Shown here: positions 9,557-21,167 of the stretch, in pieces
Layout of the letters: each line of letters begins with the position of its first letter
Position numbering within the stretch: position 1 is the stretch's first letter
Assembly (NCBI GenBank): GCA_963737285.1
Contig: CAVTRT010000002.1
Span: forward strand, 1,488,001 to 1,552,000
Direction of reading: 5' to 3'
Length of the DNA: 64,000 nucleotides
DNA from: Trebonia sp963737285
GTDB lineage: Bacteria; Actinomycetota; Actinomycetes; Streptosporangiales; Streptosporangiaceae
Translations under genes and position numbers: made by a program
Notes under the pieces: model-generated
Told to the model about the DNA's origin: nothing
The model's input: only the letters and a program-made list of their open reading frames with translations
Database searches by the model: none

Positions 9557-10103
9557 GTAAATCCTAGCATCGGTTAGGTGCCGTGGTGTCGGCCGGAAAT
9601 TGCGGACATAGGACATAGCGACCAAAAATGGACGCGGCTTACGCTAGTGATCAACGTTGTGGCTGTCAAGGTCCGCGAAGCGTTGTAGACATATTTCATC
9701 CTTGTAAATCGACACATAACTAAGTAGACATATGTCGATGATCCGATGAGATAAATTTTCGAAATAGTTCTTTGTACAGGTATCTAGATGAATTCTCGTT
9801 GATGCGAGCTAGTCGAACTTACAATCGCCTGCCGTGATCGCCGGAACAAGCCGCGCACGTTCATCCGCACTTTGGCACACATAACGGACATAAGCTGACA
9901 TCACGCGTGTATGCATAACAGTCCCGCATACCGGCCCGGACAGGAGCTTGCGTCGTCCGAGAATGGGTTGGCAAGTGTCATTCTGCGGATGTCGCTGAGC
10001 AGCGCCTGCGCACCACGGAAAATGCCCTTCATCCACTCGTATAATGCACGAGGTCCACGGGGTCCCCCGCGATTCCAGGACTCGCAATCCCAGGGAGTGA
10101 CAT
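9557..10103. other. AT-rich intergenic region upstream of the signalling island
   Basis: About 550 bp with clearly lower GC than the rest. It contains related short strings (GACATATTTC, GACACATAAC, GACATATGTCGATG) around 9690-9740 and poly-A/T patches. No credible ORF was found: the open frames crossing 9809-10270 are shadows or lack motifs. It probably holds the promoter for the gene starting at 10104. I see no clear hairpin or tRNA. Confidence 0.4.
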
Positions 10104-12306
10104 ATGAGCCAGGTCGCAGCGGGTCCGATGCCGCCGCTTGCCGATGGGTACGTGGCCCGCCCCGAAATCGACCAGGCCCTTTCCGATCTGCTCGTCCCAG
10201 GAGCGACGGCCGCACTGGTGCCCGCCGTTACCTGGCCCGGTGGCCACGACTGGCGCAGCGCGTGCGGCAAGACCCAGGTCGCCGCCTCCTACGCGCGGTC
10301 GCTGCGGGCAGCCGAGCCCGCGGTCGTTCTCGCGTGGGTGAGCGCGACGAGTCGCGCGTCCGTGCTGTCCACCTACGGGGAGGCAGCCGTCGCGTTGGGC
10401 TTGTGGGCAGCAGGGGACGCCGAGGCGGCCGCGGCACGACTGCTGCGATGGCTCCGCGAGACATCCCAGCCTTGGCTCGTCGTGCTCGACGACGTGGTGG
10501 CTCCCGCCGTCATGGACGGGCTGTGGCCACAGGGCCCAGCCGGGCGGACTCTCGCCACCGCGGCGAGCCTGGGCGCACTGGGCCTGGACGCAGTGGCCCC
10601 GGACGCGGTGCAGCCCCGGCGCGACGGGCCTGGACGCGGTGAGCCTTGACGCGACGGGCCTGGACGTGGTGAGCCAGGGCATACTGCCCGATGGGCATCG
10701 CGGCGTGGTGATCGGGGTGGGCACGTTCACCCCGCACCAGTCACTCGGCTACCTGATAGGGCGGCTGACAGCCGATCTTGACCAGCGGCAAGGGGCGGTT
10801 GACCTCGTACCGCAGCTCGGCAGGGAGCCGCTGGCACTCGCGCAGGCCAGCGCCGTCATCGCAAGCTCAGAGCTGACCTGCCACGGGTACCTCGACATTC
10901 TCACCAGCCGGCAGGCGCGCCGGGGCGCCGACGTCGCGTCCTCGCCTGCTGCCGTGACCTGGTCCATCGCCGTAGAGCACGCCGACACGCTTTCCGCGGC
11001 GGCACACCCGCAGCTGATTTTCTGCGCCCTGCTGGACGGCAACGGGGTTCCCGCGACGATCCTCAGCGAGGCCGCCCGCCTGCACGAGGTGGACGAGAAA
11101 ACCAGTCAGGAAGGGCTTGACTCGGCGGAGGCGGCCGGGCTGCTGTCGGTGGACCGGTCGTCGCCTGCCGCGCTGACCAGGATGAACGCGATCGTCCAGG
11201 CCGCCATCCGGGCCGCGACACCCCCCGACATGCTCGCCGCGACCGTGGTAGCGGCGGCGGACGTGCTGCTGACGGCGTGGCCCGACGACGCCTGCGACCT
11301 CGGACGCGTGTACCGGTCCTGCACGGACCAGTTGCGTCGGCTCGGGAAAGGGGCACTGTGGCAAGACGGCTGTCACCGGGTGCTGCTGCGGGCCGGGCAA
11401 AGCCTGGAGGCGGCGGGCCTTGCCAGGTGCGCGGCCGACTACTGGGAAGAACTCACCGCCACCAGCGTCCGGGTACTCGGCGAGGGCCATCCTGACACCC
11501 TGGCCCTCCATGGCCGCCTTGGCCTGGCCTACCTGGAGTCGGGCCAGGCGGACCAGGCAGCAGCGCTGTTCCGCGCGGTGGGCAGCGAGCGGGCCAGGTC
11601 GCTCGGGCAAGATCACTCCGGCACGGCCAGGGCGTGGCTCGACCTCAGCCGCGCGCTGGTGGCGGGAGGCCGTCTCGATGAGGCCATCGCGGTGCTCGGC
11701 GACGCTGTCGCGTGCTTCGAGCGGGCGACGGGGCCAGACAGCGGCGAGTCGCTGAGCGCCCAGGAAGACCTCGCCGCCGCGCACGCACGGGTCGGGCAGG
11801 CCTCCGCGGCGATCACGCTGTACCGTCGCACCCTCGCGGTGCGCCAGCGAGCGCACGGGCCAGCCCATCCAGACGCGATATCGACCTGCCGGAAGCTGGC
11901 CGACGCCTACCTAGCGGATGGCCAGGTCAAGAACGCGATTTCGCTGTACAAACGAGTGCTCGATGAGCGGCGCGACGCACTTGGCGAGGGCCATCAGGAC
12001 ACGATCGCGGCACGCGGCGCGCTAGCTGGGGCATATTTCACGGCGGGCCGCGTGTCGCGGGCACTGCAACTGCTGGAGCAGGTCCGCGTGGAATACATCC
12101 GGGCCATCGGGGCCGAGCACCGGACAACGCTGGCTACCAGCCTGAACCTGGCGAACGCCTACCATTCCGTGGGCCGCCTGACGGACGCAGCGCGCCTGCT
12201 GGAGGGCACCGCCCAGCTGTGCGAACAAAACCTGCTAGATTCAGACCCATTGACACAAGCCGCACGCGAGGCACTGGCGGCAATGACCGGGACCGGCCAG
12301 CACTGA
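10104..12306 (+). pseudogene. STAND-like ATPase with TPR repeats (first paralogue), frameshifted
   Basis: Two overlapping frames (10104-10649 and 10639-12306) together match the intact paralogue at 15694-18030. The first has a degenerate P-loop (SACGKTQVA), WVSATSRASVLS and a Walker B strand PWLVVLDD. The second has HQSLGYLIGRLTADLDQRQG, then at least five TPR-like units, each with a (G/A)xxHxDT or similar signature (GEGHPDTLALHGRLGLAYL, GPAHPDAISTCRKLADAYL, GEGHQDTIAARGALAGAYF). The frame changes within a repeat-rich linker near 10610-10640. Overlapping GTG translation is possible but a one-base indel is simpler. It probably acts as an ATP-dependent scaffold linked to the adjacent conservon (inference). 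Confidence 0.65.
10621..10680 (+). repeat. 30-bp tandem duplication in the ATPase-TPR linker
   Basis: Two adjacent 30-bp units both begin GCGACGGGCCTGGACG and share GGTGAGCC, with four differences in all. Shorter GGCCTGGACGC/GGACGCGGTG echoes precede them from about 10580. In the downstream frame they encode ATGLD(A/V)VS repeats. The frame break of the host gene falls in or just before this array, so replication slippage is a plausible origin of the frameshift. Confidence 0.7.
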
Positions 12307-12434
12307 CCGGTCCTCGCCGTCCGGAAGATAACGTTCCGGTATAGCTCGCCAGCACATCCCCGGAACTCGAAGACAATGGTGACTCGGTTCAATAGTTGGG
12401 TTACACGCGTGCCATATATCGCAGGAGTCGCCAG

Positions 12435-14280
12435 ATGAGCATCCCTAGCGCTAGCTCCGCAGGTCAGGGGCCACCGCGTGTTCGGCCGATCCGCAACCAC
12501 ATGGCGCTGCGGCTGGCCGCTCCGGCTCTGCTCCTGGTGGTGCTGTGCGTGCTGGCGCTGGCGGTGGCGCTGGGGGGGCCGGTCGGCAAGGCGCCCTGGC
12601 TGACCTCGGGAACGTCGCAGCAGCAGGCACTGACGGAAGCCGCGGCGCTGGCCGCGGCCGCGACGGTCGTCGCGATCATCACCGTCTTGCTCGTGGCCGC
12701 CTACGCGCGCCGCCTGTCGCACGAGATCTCCGATCTGACCCAGGCCGCCCGGGACCTGGCCAACGAGCAGCTGCCCCGGGTGATCAGGGAACTGCACGAC
12801 AGCCCGCCCACGGCGTCGGGGGTGCACGCGACGCAGGCAGCGCGCCGTACGCTGGAGTCCCAGTGGCTGGCAGCCCGGGCCCAGCGGACGAGGACCGCCG
12901 AGATCGCCGCCGCCGTGGGGGCCATCACGAGCATCGAGCGCGCCGCGTTCGACGCGGCCGCCGCCGAGGCCCGGCTGCGGGACGGCCTGCGCCAGATCCT
13001 GATGAGCCTGGGCCGCCGTAACCAGTCGCTGCTGCATCGCCAGCTGAAGATCATCGACCACCTGGAGCAGCAGGCGGTCAGCCCGGGCGAACTGGCGGAC
13101 CTGTTCTCGCTGGACCACCTGACCACCCGGATGCGCCGCCACGCCGAGTCTCTCACCATCTTGTCCGGAGCCTCGCCGGTTCGCTCGTGGAGCGCGCCGG
13201 TCCCGGTCATCGACGTCATCCGCGCGGCGGTGGCCGAGATCGAGGACTACAAGCGGGTCGTCGTCGCCACCGAGACCGAGGAGCTTGTCGCCGCCTCGGC
13301 GGTCACCGACATGATCCACCTGCTCGCCGAGCTGATCGAGAACGCGGCGCTGTTCTCCCCCTCGGCCACCCGCGTGGAGGTACGCGCCGAGCGCGTGGCC
13401 AACGGCTTCGCCATCGAGATCGAGGACCGGGGCCTCGGCATCGCCGCCGAGCAACTCAAGGAGATCAACGAGCGGCTGGCGAGCCCGCCGGACTTCGACC
13501 TAGCCGATGCGGACCGGCTCGGGCTGTTCGTCGCCGGCCGCCTGGCTGTCAGGCACGACGTGCGGGTAGAGCTGCATCCCGTCGGCGTACCGGGGCACGA
13601 AAGCGGTCGTCGTGTTGCCGGAAGCCCTCATCACGATGTCCGCAGCCAACCTTGGCGCCGATTCGGTGCTGCGCTCCGTGCCCCGGCTGAACGTGCAGTC
13701 GCCTGAGGCGCTGTCCCTGGTTGGCGCGGCGACATCGCGGCCGGTCATGGTGGCCGACTCCCACACGGCCAGCAGGCTGGCCGACGCCGCGCCCGCCGTC
13801 GGCTCGGTGCTCACCGACACGCCGGCAACCGGCCTGACCGCCCTGGGACGCGACGGCCTGACGGGGCGCTCGCAGGTACCAGGTTCCCCGGACCGGCCGG
13901 GACGTGGCGCCGTGCCGGGGCAGGACGCCCTGTCCCAGCGCGATCCTCTGCCCCGGCGTGACCGGCCGGCGCGGCCCGATGAGGCACAGCGCCCCCTTCC
14001 CCGGCGCGTGCGGCCGGGAAGCCCTGAGCAACTGGCGTCTGGTACTCCCGTCCGGATGCCCGGGACAGCCAGGCCAGCGGAGGCACCCGCGCCCGAGCGC
14101 GCGCGGAACCTGGCGGCCTCGCTGCAGAGCAGCTGGCAACGGAGCCGGGAAGAGGACACACCGAATACAGATCTCGGAGCGCCAACCGAGGCGCCCGACA
14201 GCGAGGAGATGTTATGGCTGACGGCGATGGACTCAGCGGGATCGACTCGCGCGACCTCGCCTGGCTCCTTGACGACCTAG
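12435..14280 (+). pseudogene. Conservon sensor histidine kinase (CvnA-like), frameshifted
   Basis: Starts at an ATG preceded by GCAGGAG. One N-terminal membrane segment (residues about 25-45) and a second at about 70-95 flank a short extracytoplasmic loop, followed by a cytoplasmic linker. The dimerisation-like helix contains RRNQSLLHRQLKIIDHLEQ, the N box is HLLAELIENAALFSP and the G1 box IEIEDRGLGI. After FVAGRLAVRHDVRVEL the frame breaks in a GGGG run at 13592-13595. Removing one G continues with GTKAVVVLPEALI, the expected end of the ATPase domain, then a Pro/Arg-rich tail ending at 14280. It overlaps the next gene by about 67 bp. Function: nitrate/CvnA-like sensor that acts with CvnB-D. 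Confidence 0.72.
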
Positions 14281-14648
14281 CCTCCCGGATCGAAGACTTC
14301 CGCCGGGCGGTGCTGCTGTCCAGGGACGGGCTGCTCATCGCCTCGTCGTCGGACTTGTCCAGGGAGGACGCGGAACACCTGTCGGCGGTCGCGGCGGCGC
14401 TCCAGTCCCTGGCCTCGGGCACCGGGGAGCGGTTCGACGCGGGCGGGGTCCGACAGACGGTCATCGAACTGGAAAAGGGGCTGCTGTTCGTCACCGCGGC
14501 AGGCGAGGGAAGCTGCCTGGCCGCGCTCTGCCCGGCCAACGCGGACGCCGGCCTCATCGCCTACGAGATGGCGATGCTGGTCAAGCGCGCCCGGCCGCAC
14601 CTCGCGCAGCAGGCCAGGTTCCCGACGCCACAGTCCACGGTCGGGTGA
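14214..14648 (+). CDS. cvnB: Roadblock/LC7-domain protein (CvnB)
   Basis: A 144-residue roadblock/LC7 protein. LAWLLDDLASRI, then AVLLSRDGLLIASSSDL, AAALQSLASGTGERF and TVIELEKGLLFVTAAGEGS give the alternating helix-strand pattern of the family. Roadblock proteins in Cvn operons form dimers that interact with the GTPase and the kinase. It is the second member of the conservon and its stop overlaps the GTG of the DUF742 gene (GTGA), indicating translational coupling. Confidence 0.9.
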   Translation: MADGDGLSGIDSRDLAWLLDDLASRIEDFRRAVLLSRDGLLIASSSDLSREDAEHLSAVAAALQSLASGTGERFDAGGVRQTVIELEKGLLFVTAAGEGSCLAALCPANADAGLIAYEMAMLVKRARPHLAQQARFPTPQSTVG

Positions 14649-15037
14649 TCGCGGTGCCAGCCGGGGAAAGTTGGAAGCGTCGCGATTCGGGTCCCGTCGT
14701 CCGTCCCTACGCGGTGACGGGCGGCAGGACCGAGCCAGCTGACGGTGAGGTCCTTGACCTGATCGCCGTCGTCGTGGCCACCAGCAGGGCCGGCGGAAGC
14801 GGTAGCGAGGCCTCCCGCCGGACCCCAGAACACCGGAAGATTGTCGACCTCGCCCACCAGCCAACCACGGTCGCCGATATCGCGTCAGGCACCGCGCTTC
14901 CAGTCGGCGTGGTACGCGTGCTGCTTGCAGACCTCATCATGCTGGGCGCGGTCAAGGTAGTTCGCCAGCGCCCGGCAAGGGAGATACCTAGCGACGACCT
15001 GCTGAGGGAGATACTCAATGGACTCCGGGCACTCTGA
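14645..15037 (+). CDS. cvnC: DUF742 protein (CvnC)
   Basis: A 130-residue DUF742 protein. Family marks are GPVVRPYAVTGGRT near the N-terminus, then HRKIVDLAHQPTTVADIAS, PVGVVRVLLADLIMLGAV (winged-helix-like) and a LLREILNGLRAL C-terminus. Members are the third component of actinobacterial conservons; the biochemical role is poorly defined. GTG start overlapping the preceding TGA; the end overlaps the GTPase start by 20 bp. Confidence 0.9.
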   Translation: MIAVPAGESWKRRDSGPVVRPYAVTGGRTEPADGEVLDLIAVVVATSRAGGSGSEASRRTPEHRKIVDLAHQPTTVADIASGTALPVGVVRVLLADLIMLGAVKVVRQRPAREIPSDDLLREILNGLRAL

Positions 15038-15674
15038 CGCTTCGCGCCGCAGGGGGGCGCCCCCACAGGAATCGCCCGTCTTCGCGCCTCACAAGCTGCT
15101 CATCGCGGGCGGGTTCGCGGTCGGCAAGACGACGATGGTCGCTGCGATCAGCGAGGTCCGCCCCCTGCTCACCGAGGAACGGCTGACCACAGCCAGCGTC
15201 GGTCACGATGACCTGCGCGGGGTGCCCGGCAAGACGACGACAACCGTCGCGCTTGACTATGGCCGGATCACCTTGAGTCCACAGCTGGTGCTGTACTTGT
15301 TCGGCGTGCCCGGACAGGAGCGGTTCTGGTTCATGTGGGACGAGCTCGCCTATGGCGCTCTAGGCGCCGTCGTGCTCGCGGATGTCCTGCGGCTTGATGA
15401 CTGCTTCCCGTCGGTCAATTACTTCGAGGCGCGTGGGCTGCCGTTCGTCGTCGCGCTCAACTGCTTCGACGGCGCGCCGCGGTATGAGCCGGATGAGGTA
15501 CGCGAGGCGCTGGACCTGGACTCCGCGGTGCCGGTCGTGCTGTGCGACGCGCGCGAGCTTGGTTCTGTCAAGCAGGTGCTCATCACCTTGGTGGAGCACG
15601 TCGCCGCCTACCGCGCCAGGGCCGCCGCGCTGGCAACCACCTCCGCCCCGGCTGCCACGACGACCGGACGGTAA
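15018..15674 (+). CDS. cvnD: Conservon small GTPase (CvnD)
   Basis: A 218-residue P-loop GTPase of the Cvn type. The P-loop is LIAGGFAVGKTT and the switch II equivalent is FGVPGQERFWFMW. The base-recognition loop is VVALNCFDGAP in place of a canonical NKxD, as is usual in this family. Conservon GTPases are proposed to act like eukaryotic Ras/Rab modules under control of the kinase and roadblock protein. It closes the four-gene conservon and is followed after 19 bp by the intact ATPase-TPR gene, so the latter may be co-transcribed. Confidence 0.9.
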   Translation: MDSGHSDASRRRGAPPQESPVFAPHKLLIAGGFAVGKTTMVAAISEVRPLLTEERLTTASVGHDDLRGVPGKTTTTVALDYGRITLSPQLVLYLFGVPGQERFWFMWDELAYGALGAVVLADVLRLDDCFPSVNYFEARGLPFVVALNCFDGAPRYEPDEVREALDLDSAVPVVLCDARELGSVKQVLITLVEHVAAYRARAAALATTSAPAATTTGR

Positions 15675-15693
15675 CAGGTAACGAAGGTTAAGC

Positions 15694-18030
15694 ATGCCCG
15701 ATATCCCCTCGCCAATCAGGGACTCCAGGCCAGGGGTCACGGAGTTGATGCCCGAGCAGGCCGCAGTGCCTCCCCAGGCTCGCAGCGTCCTGCCCCCCGT
15801 GCCCCCGCTGGCCGTCGGCTTTGTCCCGCGACCCGAGACAGGGCAGGCAGTCTCGGCCGCGCTGGTGCCGGGCACGACGGTGATCCTCGTGCCCGACCGA
15901 GGCGCTGGCGCGGGCCTGTGGACGCCGACGACGACCGAGCGGGTCGCCGCCGGCGCTCGGGAATGGCCGGACTCCTGCGGTAAGACCCAGCTGGCGATCT
16001 GGCAGGCGACCACGCTGCGGGACCGCGGCGCGGTCGACATCGTCGTGTGGGTCAGCGCGACTAGTCGCGCCTCCGTTCTGTCCGGCTACGCTGAGGTGGC
16101 CGGGGCACTGGGCGTGCAGGCCTCAGGGGACGCCGAGGCGGTCGCGGCCGGACTCATGGGGTGGCTGCGCGACACGCCCCGGCCGTGGCTGGTCGTCCTT
16201 GATGACCTGCGGGAGGCCGCCGCCCTTGAACGGCTGTGGCCTACCGGGCGGGCGGGCCGGGTCCTGGTGACGGCCACCAGCCCAGCGGCGGCGCGCCCAG
16301 GCGGGCAGGCGGACCCGGTGATCATCGCGGTCGGGCCGATGAGCCGCCGGGAGTCCCTTTCGTACCTGATGGGCCGACTGACAGACGACCTGGACCAGCG
16401 ACAGGGCGCTGCCGACCTGGTAGCCGAGCTTGGCGACGAGCCGCTGGCCCTGCTGCAGGCCAGCTCGGTGATCGCGACCTCGGAGCTCAACTGCGGGGGA
16501 TACCTCGACCGGTTCATCACCCGACGGGAGAAGGCTCCCGTCGCGGCTGCGTCGCCCACCGCCCTTACCTGGGCGATGGCAATCGAGCACTCCGACCTGC
16601 TGGCCCCGGCGATCGCCCACGCGCAACTCACCTTCGCATCACTTCTGGACGGCAACGGCATGCCGTACTCGGCGTTCATCACCGCCGGACGCTCGCGCGG
16701 GGTCCCTGACGCCACGCTGGGCCAGGGGCTGACCGCGCTGGAGGCGGCGGGCTTGCTGTCGATCGACCGGGCGCTGGACCCGCCGCTGCTGCGGATGAAC
16801 TGGGCGGTCCAGGCAGCGGCCCGGGCCGCGAGCTCCGATGCGACGATCGGCTCGGTGGCGTACGTGGCCGCGAACGCGCTGCTGGCCGACTGGCCCGCCG
16901 CCGGTCAGCCGCCGTGGCTCGCGCGGGTCTTCTGGTCCTGCGCTGACAGCCTCCGGCGCGGCACCGGGGACGCGCTGTGGAAAGGGGGCTGCCACCCGCT
17001 GCTGCTGCGGGCGGGACAAAGCCTGGACGCGCTCCCGGCCGCGAGCGCGGCGGTCGACTACTGGAGCGACCTCGCCGCTACCAGCGACCGCCTGCTCGGT
17101 AGCGACCACCCTGACACTCTGGCGATATCTGGCCAGCTGGCCCGCGCCTACCTGGCCGCCGGGCGGCCAGCGGAGGCCATCGCCTGGTTCCAGTGGGTCA
17201 GGGGCGACCGCGTGAGCAGGCTCGGCCTCGACGCCGCGGAGACCGCCGACGCCGCCCGTGACCTCGGGACGGCCCTGCTGGCAGCAGGCCGGGCGGTAGA
17301 GGCCGCCGAGACGCTCACCGAGGCGGTGGCCACCTATGACCTCGTGGCAGGCGCGGACAGTCCGCAAGCCCTGGACACACGAGACGACATCATCACCGCG
17401 TTGCGCGCCACCGGGAAGCTTTCCGAGGCCACCTGGCTCGCGAAGCGGGTCCTCGCGGACCGCGAGCGCGTCCAGGGGCCCCATCACCCCGACACGCTGG
17501 CCACCGCGGCACGGCTAGCCGATGCATACCTGGCCAGCGGGGACGCGAAGGCCGCGATCACCTTGCTGAGGAACGTCGTGGCGGAGCGGGAGTCGGGACT
17601 CGGGACCCACCACGTCGATACGATCGCCGCCCGCGCCGCCCTCGCGGCCGCCTATCACGGTGCGGGCAAGATGGCCTCGGCCGTGCAACTGTACGAGCAG
17701 GTCTGGACCGGCTACTGCCAGGTTCTTGGGGCCGATAGCCGTCCCGCGCTGTCCGCCAGCCTTAATCTGGCGCATGCCCTGTACGGCATGGGCCGGGTGA
17801 CCGATGCGGCCAAGCTGGTGGGCGAGACCGCCCAGCGCTGCGAGTTCCACCTGCCGGCCGGTGATCCGCTCGCGACCGCCGCCGCCGAGACCCTGCGGAA
17901 TATCTTCGGGGAGGACTCGGCGCCCGCCAGCCCGGCCGTCGCAGCGCCCGCGGCCGACCAGGGGGCGGGGCCGGAGCAGCGGATCAGCCTGGGCCGTCGA
18001 GTGGCCGGCAGGCATAGGACTGGCAGGTAG
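15694..18030 (+). CDS. STAND-like ATPase with TPR repeats (second, intact paralogue)
   Basis: A 778-residue protein. A Pro-rich N-terminus leads to PPLAVGFVPRPETGQ, a P-loop-like DSCGKTQLA whose first glycine is replaced, then VDIVVWVSATSRASVLSGY and a Walker B PWLVVLDDL. A winged-helix-like middle region follows, then TPR units with signatures GSDHPDTLA, GADSPQALDT, GPHHPDTLA and GTHHVDTIA. The C-terminal tail is Ala/Pro-rich. The layout resembles NB-ARC/TPR (FxSxx-like) actinobacterial proteins but the nucleotide-binding loop is atypical. It is paralogous to 10104-12306, and the two bracket the conservon. A strong terminator follows. Confidence 0.75.
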   Translation: MPDIPSPIRDSRPGVTELMPEQAAVPPQARSVLPPVPPLAVGFVPRPETGQAVSAALVPGTTVILVPDRGAGAGLWTPTTTERVAAGAREWPDSCGKTQLAIWQATTLRDRGAVDIVVWVSATSRASVLSGYAEVAGALGVQASGDAEAVAAGLMGWLRDTPRPWLVVLDDLREAAALERLWPTGRAGRVLVTATSPAAARPGGQADPVIIAVGPMSRRESLSYLMGRLTDDLDQRQGAADLVAELGDEPLALLQASSVIATSELNCGGYLDRFITRREKAPVAAASPTALTWAMAIEHSDLLAPAIAHAQLTFASLLDGNGMPYSAFITAGRSRGVPDATLGQGLTALEAAGLLSIDRALDPPLLRMNWAVQAAARAASSDATIGSVAYVAANALLADWPAAGQPPWLARVFWSCADSLRRGTGDALWKGGCHPLLLRAGQSLDALPAASAAVDYWSDLAATSDRLLGSDHPDTLAISGQLARAYLAAGRPAEAIAWFQWVRGDRVSRLGLDAAETADAARDLGTALLAAGRAVEAAETLTEAVATYDLVAGADSPQALDTRDDIITALRATGKLSEATWLAKRVLADRERVQGPHHPDTLATAARLADAYLASGDAKAAITLLRNVVAERESGLGTHHVDTIAARAALAAAYHGAGKMASAVQLYEQVWTGYCQVLGADSRPALSASLNLAHALYGMGRVTDAAKLVGETAQRCEFHLPAGDPLATAAAETLRNIFGEDSAPASPAVAAPAADQGAGPEQRISLGRRVAGRHRTGR

Positions 18031-18051
18031 CCCGGCCTCCTTTCGGAGCAA

Positions 18052-18092
18052 AAAGCGGCGGCGGAGCGGTTGACCCGCTCCACCGCCGCTTT
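18052..18092. terminator. Bidirectional terminator
   Basis: An 18-bp stem (AAAGCGGCGGCGGAGCGG and its complement with one mismatch) closes over a short loop. The arms end in AAA and TTT on both strands. It lies between two converging genes, the ATPase-TPR gene and the APC permease. Confidence 0.85.
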
Positions 18093-18120
18093 GGTCATCG
18101 CTGCTCGTCCGAGCGGGCAG

Positions 18121-19578
18121 CTAAGCGCTCAGGGAGTCCACCGCGGAGTCACTCTCCCTGCGGATGTTGAAGAACGGCGACCTCAGCACGAACTTCGCGA
18201 CCACCATGAGCACCAGCCCGACCACGACGACGCCCAGCAGCGACCATTGCTCTGCCGCTACCGCGCCGGCCAGTGACTTCACGACCATCCAGCCGAGGAA
18301 CGCGGCTGCGGCCAGCGGCAGCAGGCCGAGGGTGATCGCATTCCACGCACCGGAGATGACCCGGCGACGGTAATACACGATGCAGGCCAGCGCGGTGAGG
18401 ATGTAGAAGATCGCGAACAGCACGCCGGTCATGTTGACCACGTCAGTGAAGGCGCCCTGCACGGACGTGGCCAGCAGGTACACCCAGCCGAGCGCGATGA
18501 CCAGCACGCCGAACACGATGCTGGCCGTCGCCGGGGTGGAGAACCGGCGTGGCACGTTGGCGAGGAACTCCGGGAGCGCCCGGTAGCCTGCCATGCCGTA
18601 GATGATGCGGGCACCGACCACGATGCCGGTGCCGGTGGTCGCGATCCCGGACAGCGCCACCGACAGCGCGGCGATGTCCCCCCAGCTACGGCCGCCGAGC
18701 ACCTGCCCGATGTAGACCAGCGGAGAGTCGCCGTTGGCCTGAAGCTTGGCCGGCGATACGACGCCTTGCAGTCCAACCTGGGCCAGGATGTAGATGAAGG
18801 CCAGCAGGATGACGGCGAGGATCGCGGCACGGCCCGGGTTCACGCGGCGGTGCTTGACCTCCTCGTTCACGTACACCGTGCCGTCCCAGCCGCTGAAGGC
18901 GAACACCGCGATGAGGAAGCCGCCAACCGCGGTGCCCTTGCCGCCGATGCCGGACGGGCTAAACCAGCCGCTGGAGATCGGGACCGTTCCCGCGTGGTGG
19001 CCGAGCACCCACGTCAGGCCCCAGACCGACAATCCGATGAGGATCGCGTACTCCACGACGGCCATGACGACCTGAGTCCGCGCGGTGACCTTGATGCCGA
19101 CGACGGCGATCACGATCATCATGACGCCGACGGCGGTGGCGATGGCGACGTTGGCCCAGACGTTCGAGGCGTCTTTGCCGAAGACCGCAAGGACGTTCGG
19201 CCCGAGAACCTCCACGCCGCTCAGCGTGCCGAGCACGTACCCGGCGATCATCAGCCAGCCGGTCAGGAAGCCAAGATAGGGGTTGATTGCCCGGCCAACC
19301 CACTCGAAGGAAGCGCCGCTGTTGGCGTTCCACATATTCAGCCGGTGATAGGCGTACGCGATGATCACCATCGGGATCGCGCAGACCAGCAGGGATATCC
19401 CGCCGCCGTAGTTGGCACCTGTCCCGGCAGCGGCCAGCGACACCAGGGTAAGGGCGACCACCGCCGCCGGGGCGGATGTCGCCATGCCGATGATGGTGTC
19501 CTGGGCAACGCCGATCGCGTCCGGTTCCAGCCGGGCAGGCGGCGCGGGGACGGCTGTCTGTGACAGCTGCTCCGCCAT
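18121..19578 (-). CDS. APC-superfamily amino acid permease
   Basis: A protein of about 485 residues with around twelve membrane segments. Family features are IGVAQDTIIGMATSAPAA in TM1, GANYGGGISLLVCAIPMVIIAYAY, NSGASFEWVGRAINPYLGFLTGW, FAFSGWDGTVYVNEEVK in TM6 and VVGARIIYGMAGYRALP in TM8. It most likely takes up an amino acid or polyamine by proton symport; the substrate is not evident. The ATG at 19578 is preceded by GACGAGGAG. It stands alone between terminators. Confidence 0.88.
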   Translation of the reverse strand: MAEQLSQTAVPAPPARLEPDAIGVAQDTIIGMATSAPAAVVALTLVSLAAAGTGANYGGGISLLVCAIPMVIIAYAYHRLNMWNANSGASFEWVGRAINPYLGFLTGWLMIAGYVLGTLSGVEVLGPNVLAVFGKDASNVWANVAIATAVGVMMIVIAVVGIKVTARTQVVMAVVEYAILIGLSVWGLTWVLGHHAGTVPISSGWFSPSGIGGKGTAVGGFLIAVFAFSGWDGTVYVNEEVKHRRVNPGRAAILAVILLAFIYILAQVGLQGVVSPAKLQANGDSPLVYIGQVLGGRSWGDIAALSVALSGIATTGTGIVVGARIIYGMAGYRALPEFLANVPRRFSTPATASIVFGVLVIALGWVYLLATSVQGAFTDVVNMTGVLFAIFYILTALACIVYYRRRVISGAWNAITLGLLPLAAAAFLGWMVVKSLAGAVAAEQWSLLGVVVVGLVLMVVAKFVLRSPFFNIRRESDSAVDSLSA

Positions 19579-19747
19579 CAAGAACTCCTCGTCACTAGTC
19601 CATCGAATGCACACAAGTCACGAGAGATCATAACGGTCCAACTAGGCAACGACTATGTGCAGCATGTATCAAATCGACATATACCTAAACAAAAAAATCG
19701 CCCGTTCCGGGCACGAACTTCGCAGAAGTGGGTATGAAGGCATGTAA

Positions 19748-19795
19748 CGAACGGGCAGGGCGGCTCTTTCGGCCCGAGCCGCCACTGCCCGTTCG
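19748..19795 (-). terminator. Terminator after the MsiK-like ATPase gene
   Basis: Arms CGAACGGGCAGGGCGGCTC and its complement (one bulged base) close over a 9-nt loop 21 bp past the ATPase stop codon. A run of A residues (19690-19697 on the plus strand) further downstream could supply U's in the leftward transcript. Confidence 0.75.
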
Positions 19796-19815
19796 GCTTG
19801 TTGCTTCCTGGGGTT

Positions 19816-21045
<1,230 letters not shown>

Positions 21046-21167
21046 GCGAGAACTCCTGTCACGTATGCCTTGAGTACTAGCGTAGCTACCGCAACGCGGC
21101 TTGTGCTACGGCTAAAACTGGTAAGTAAGTTAACAGAAGACTCACGGCCACTGGACCGTCCGCGCTT

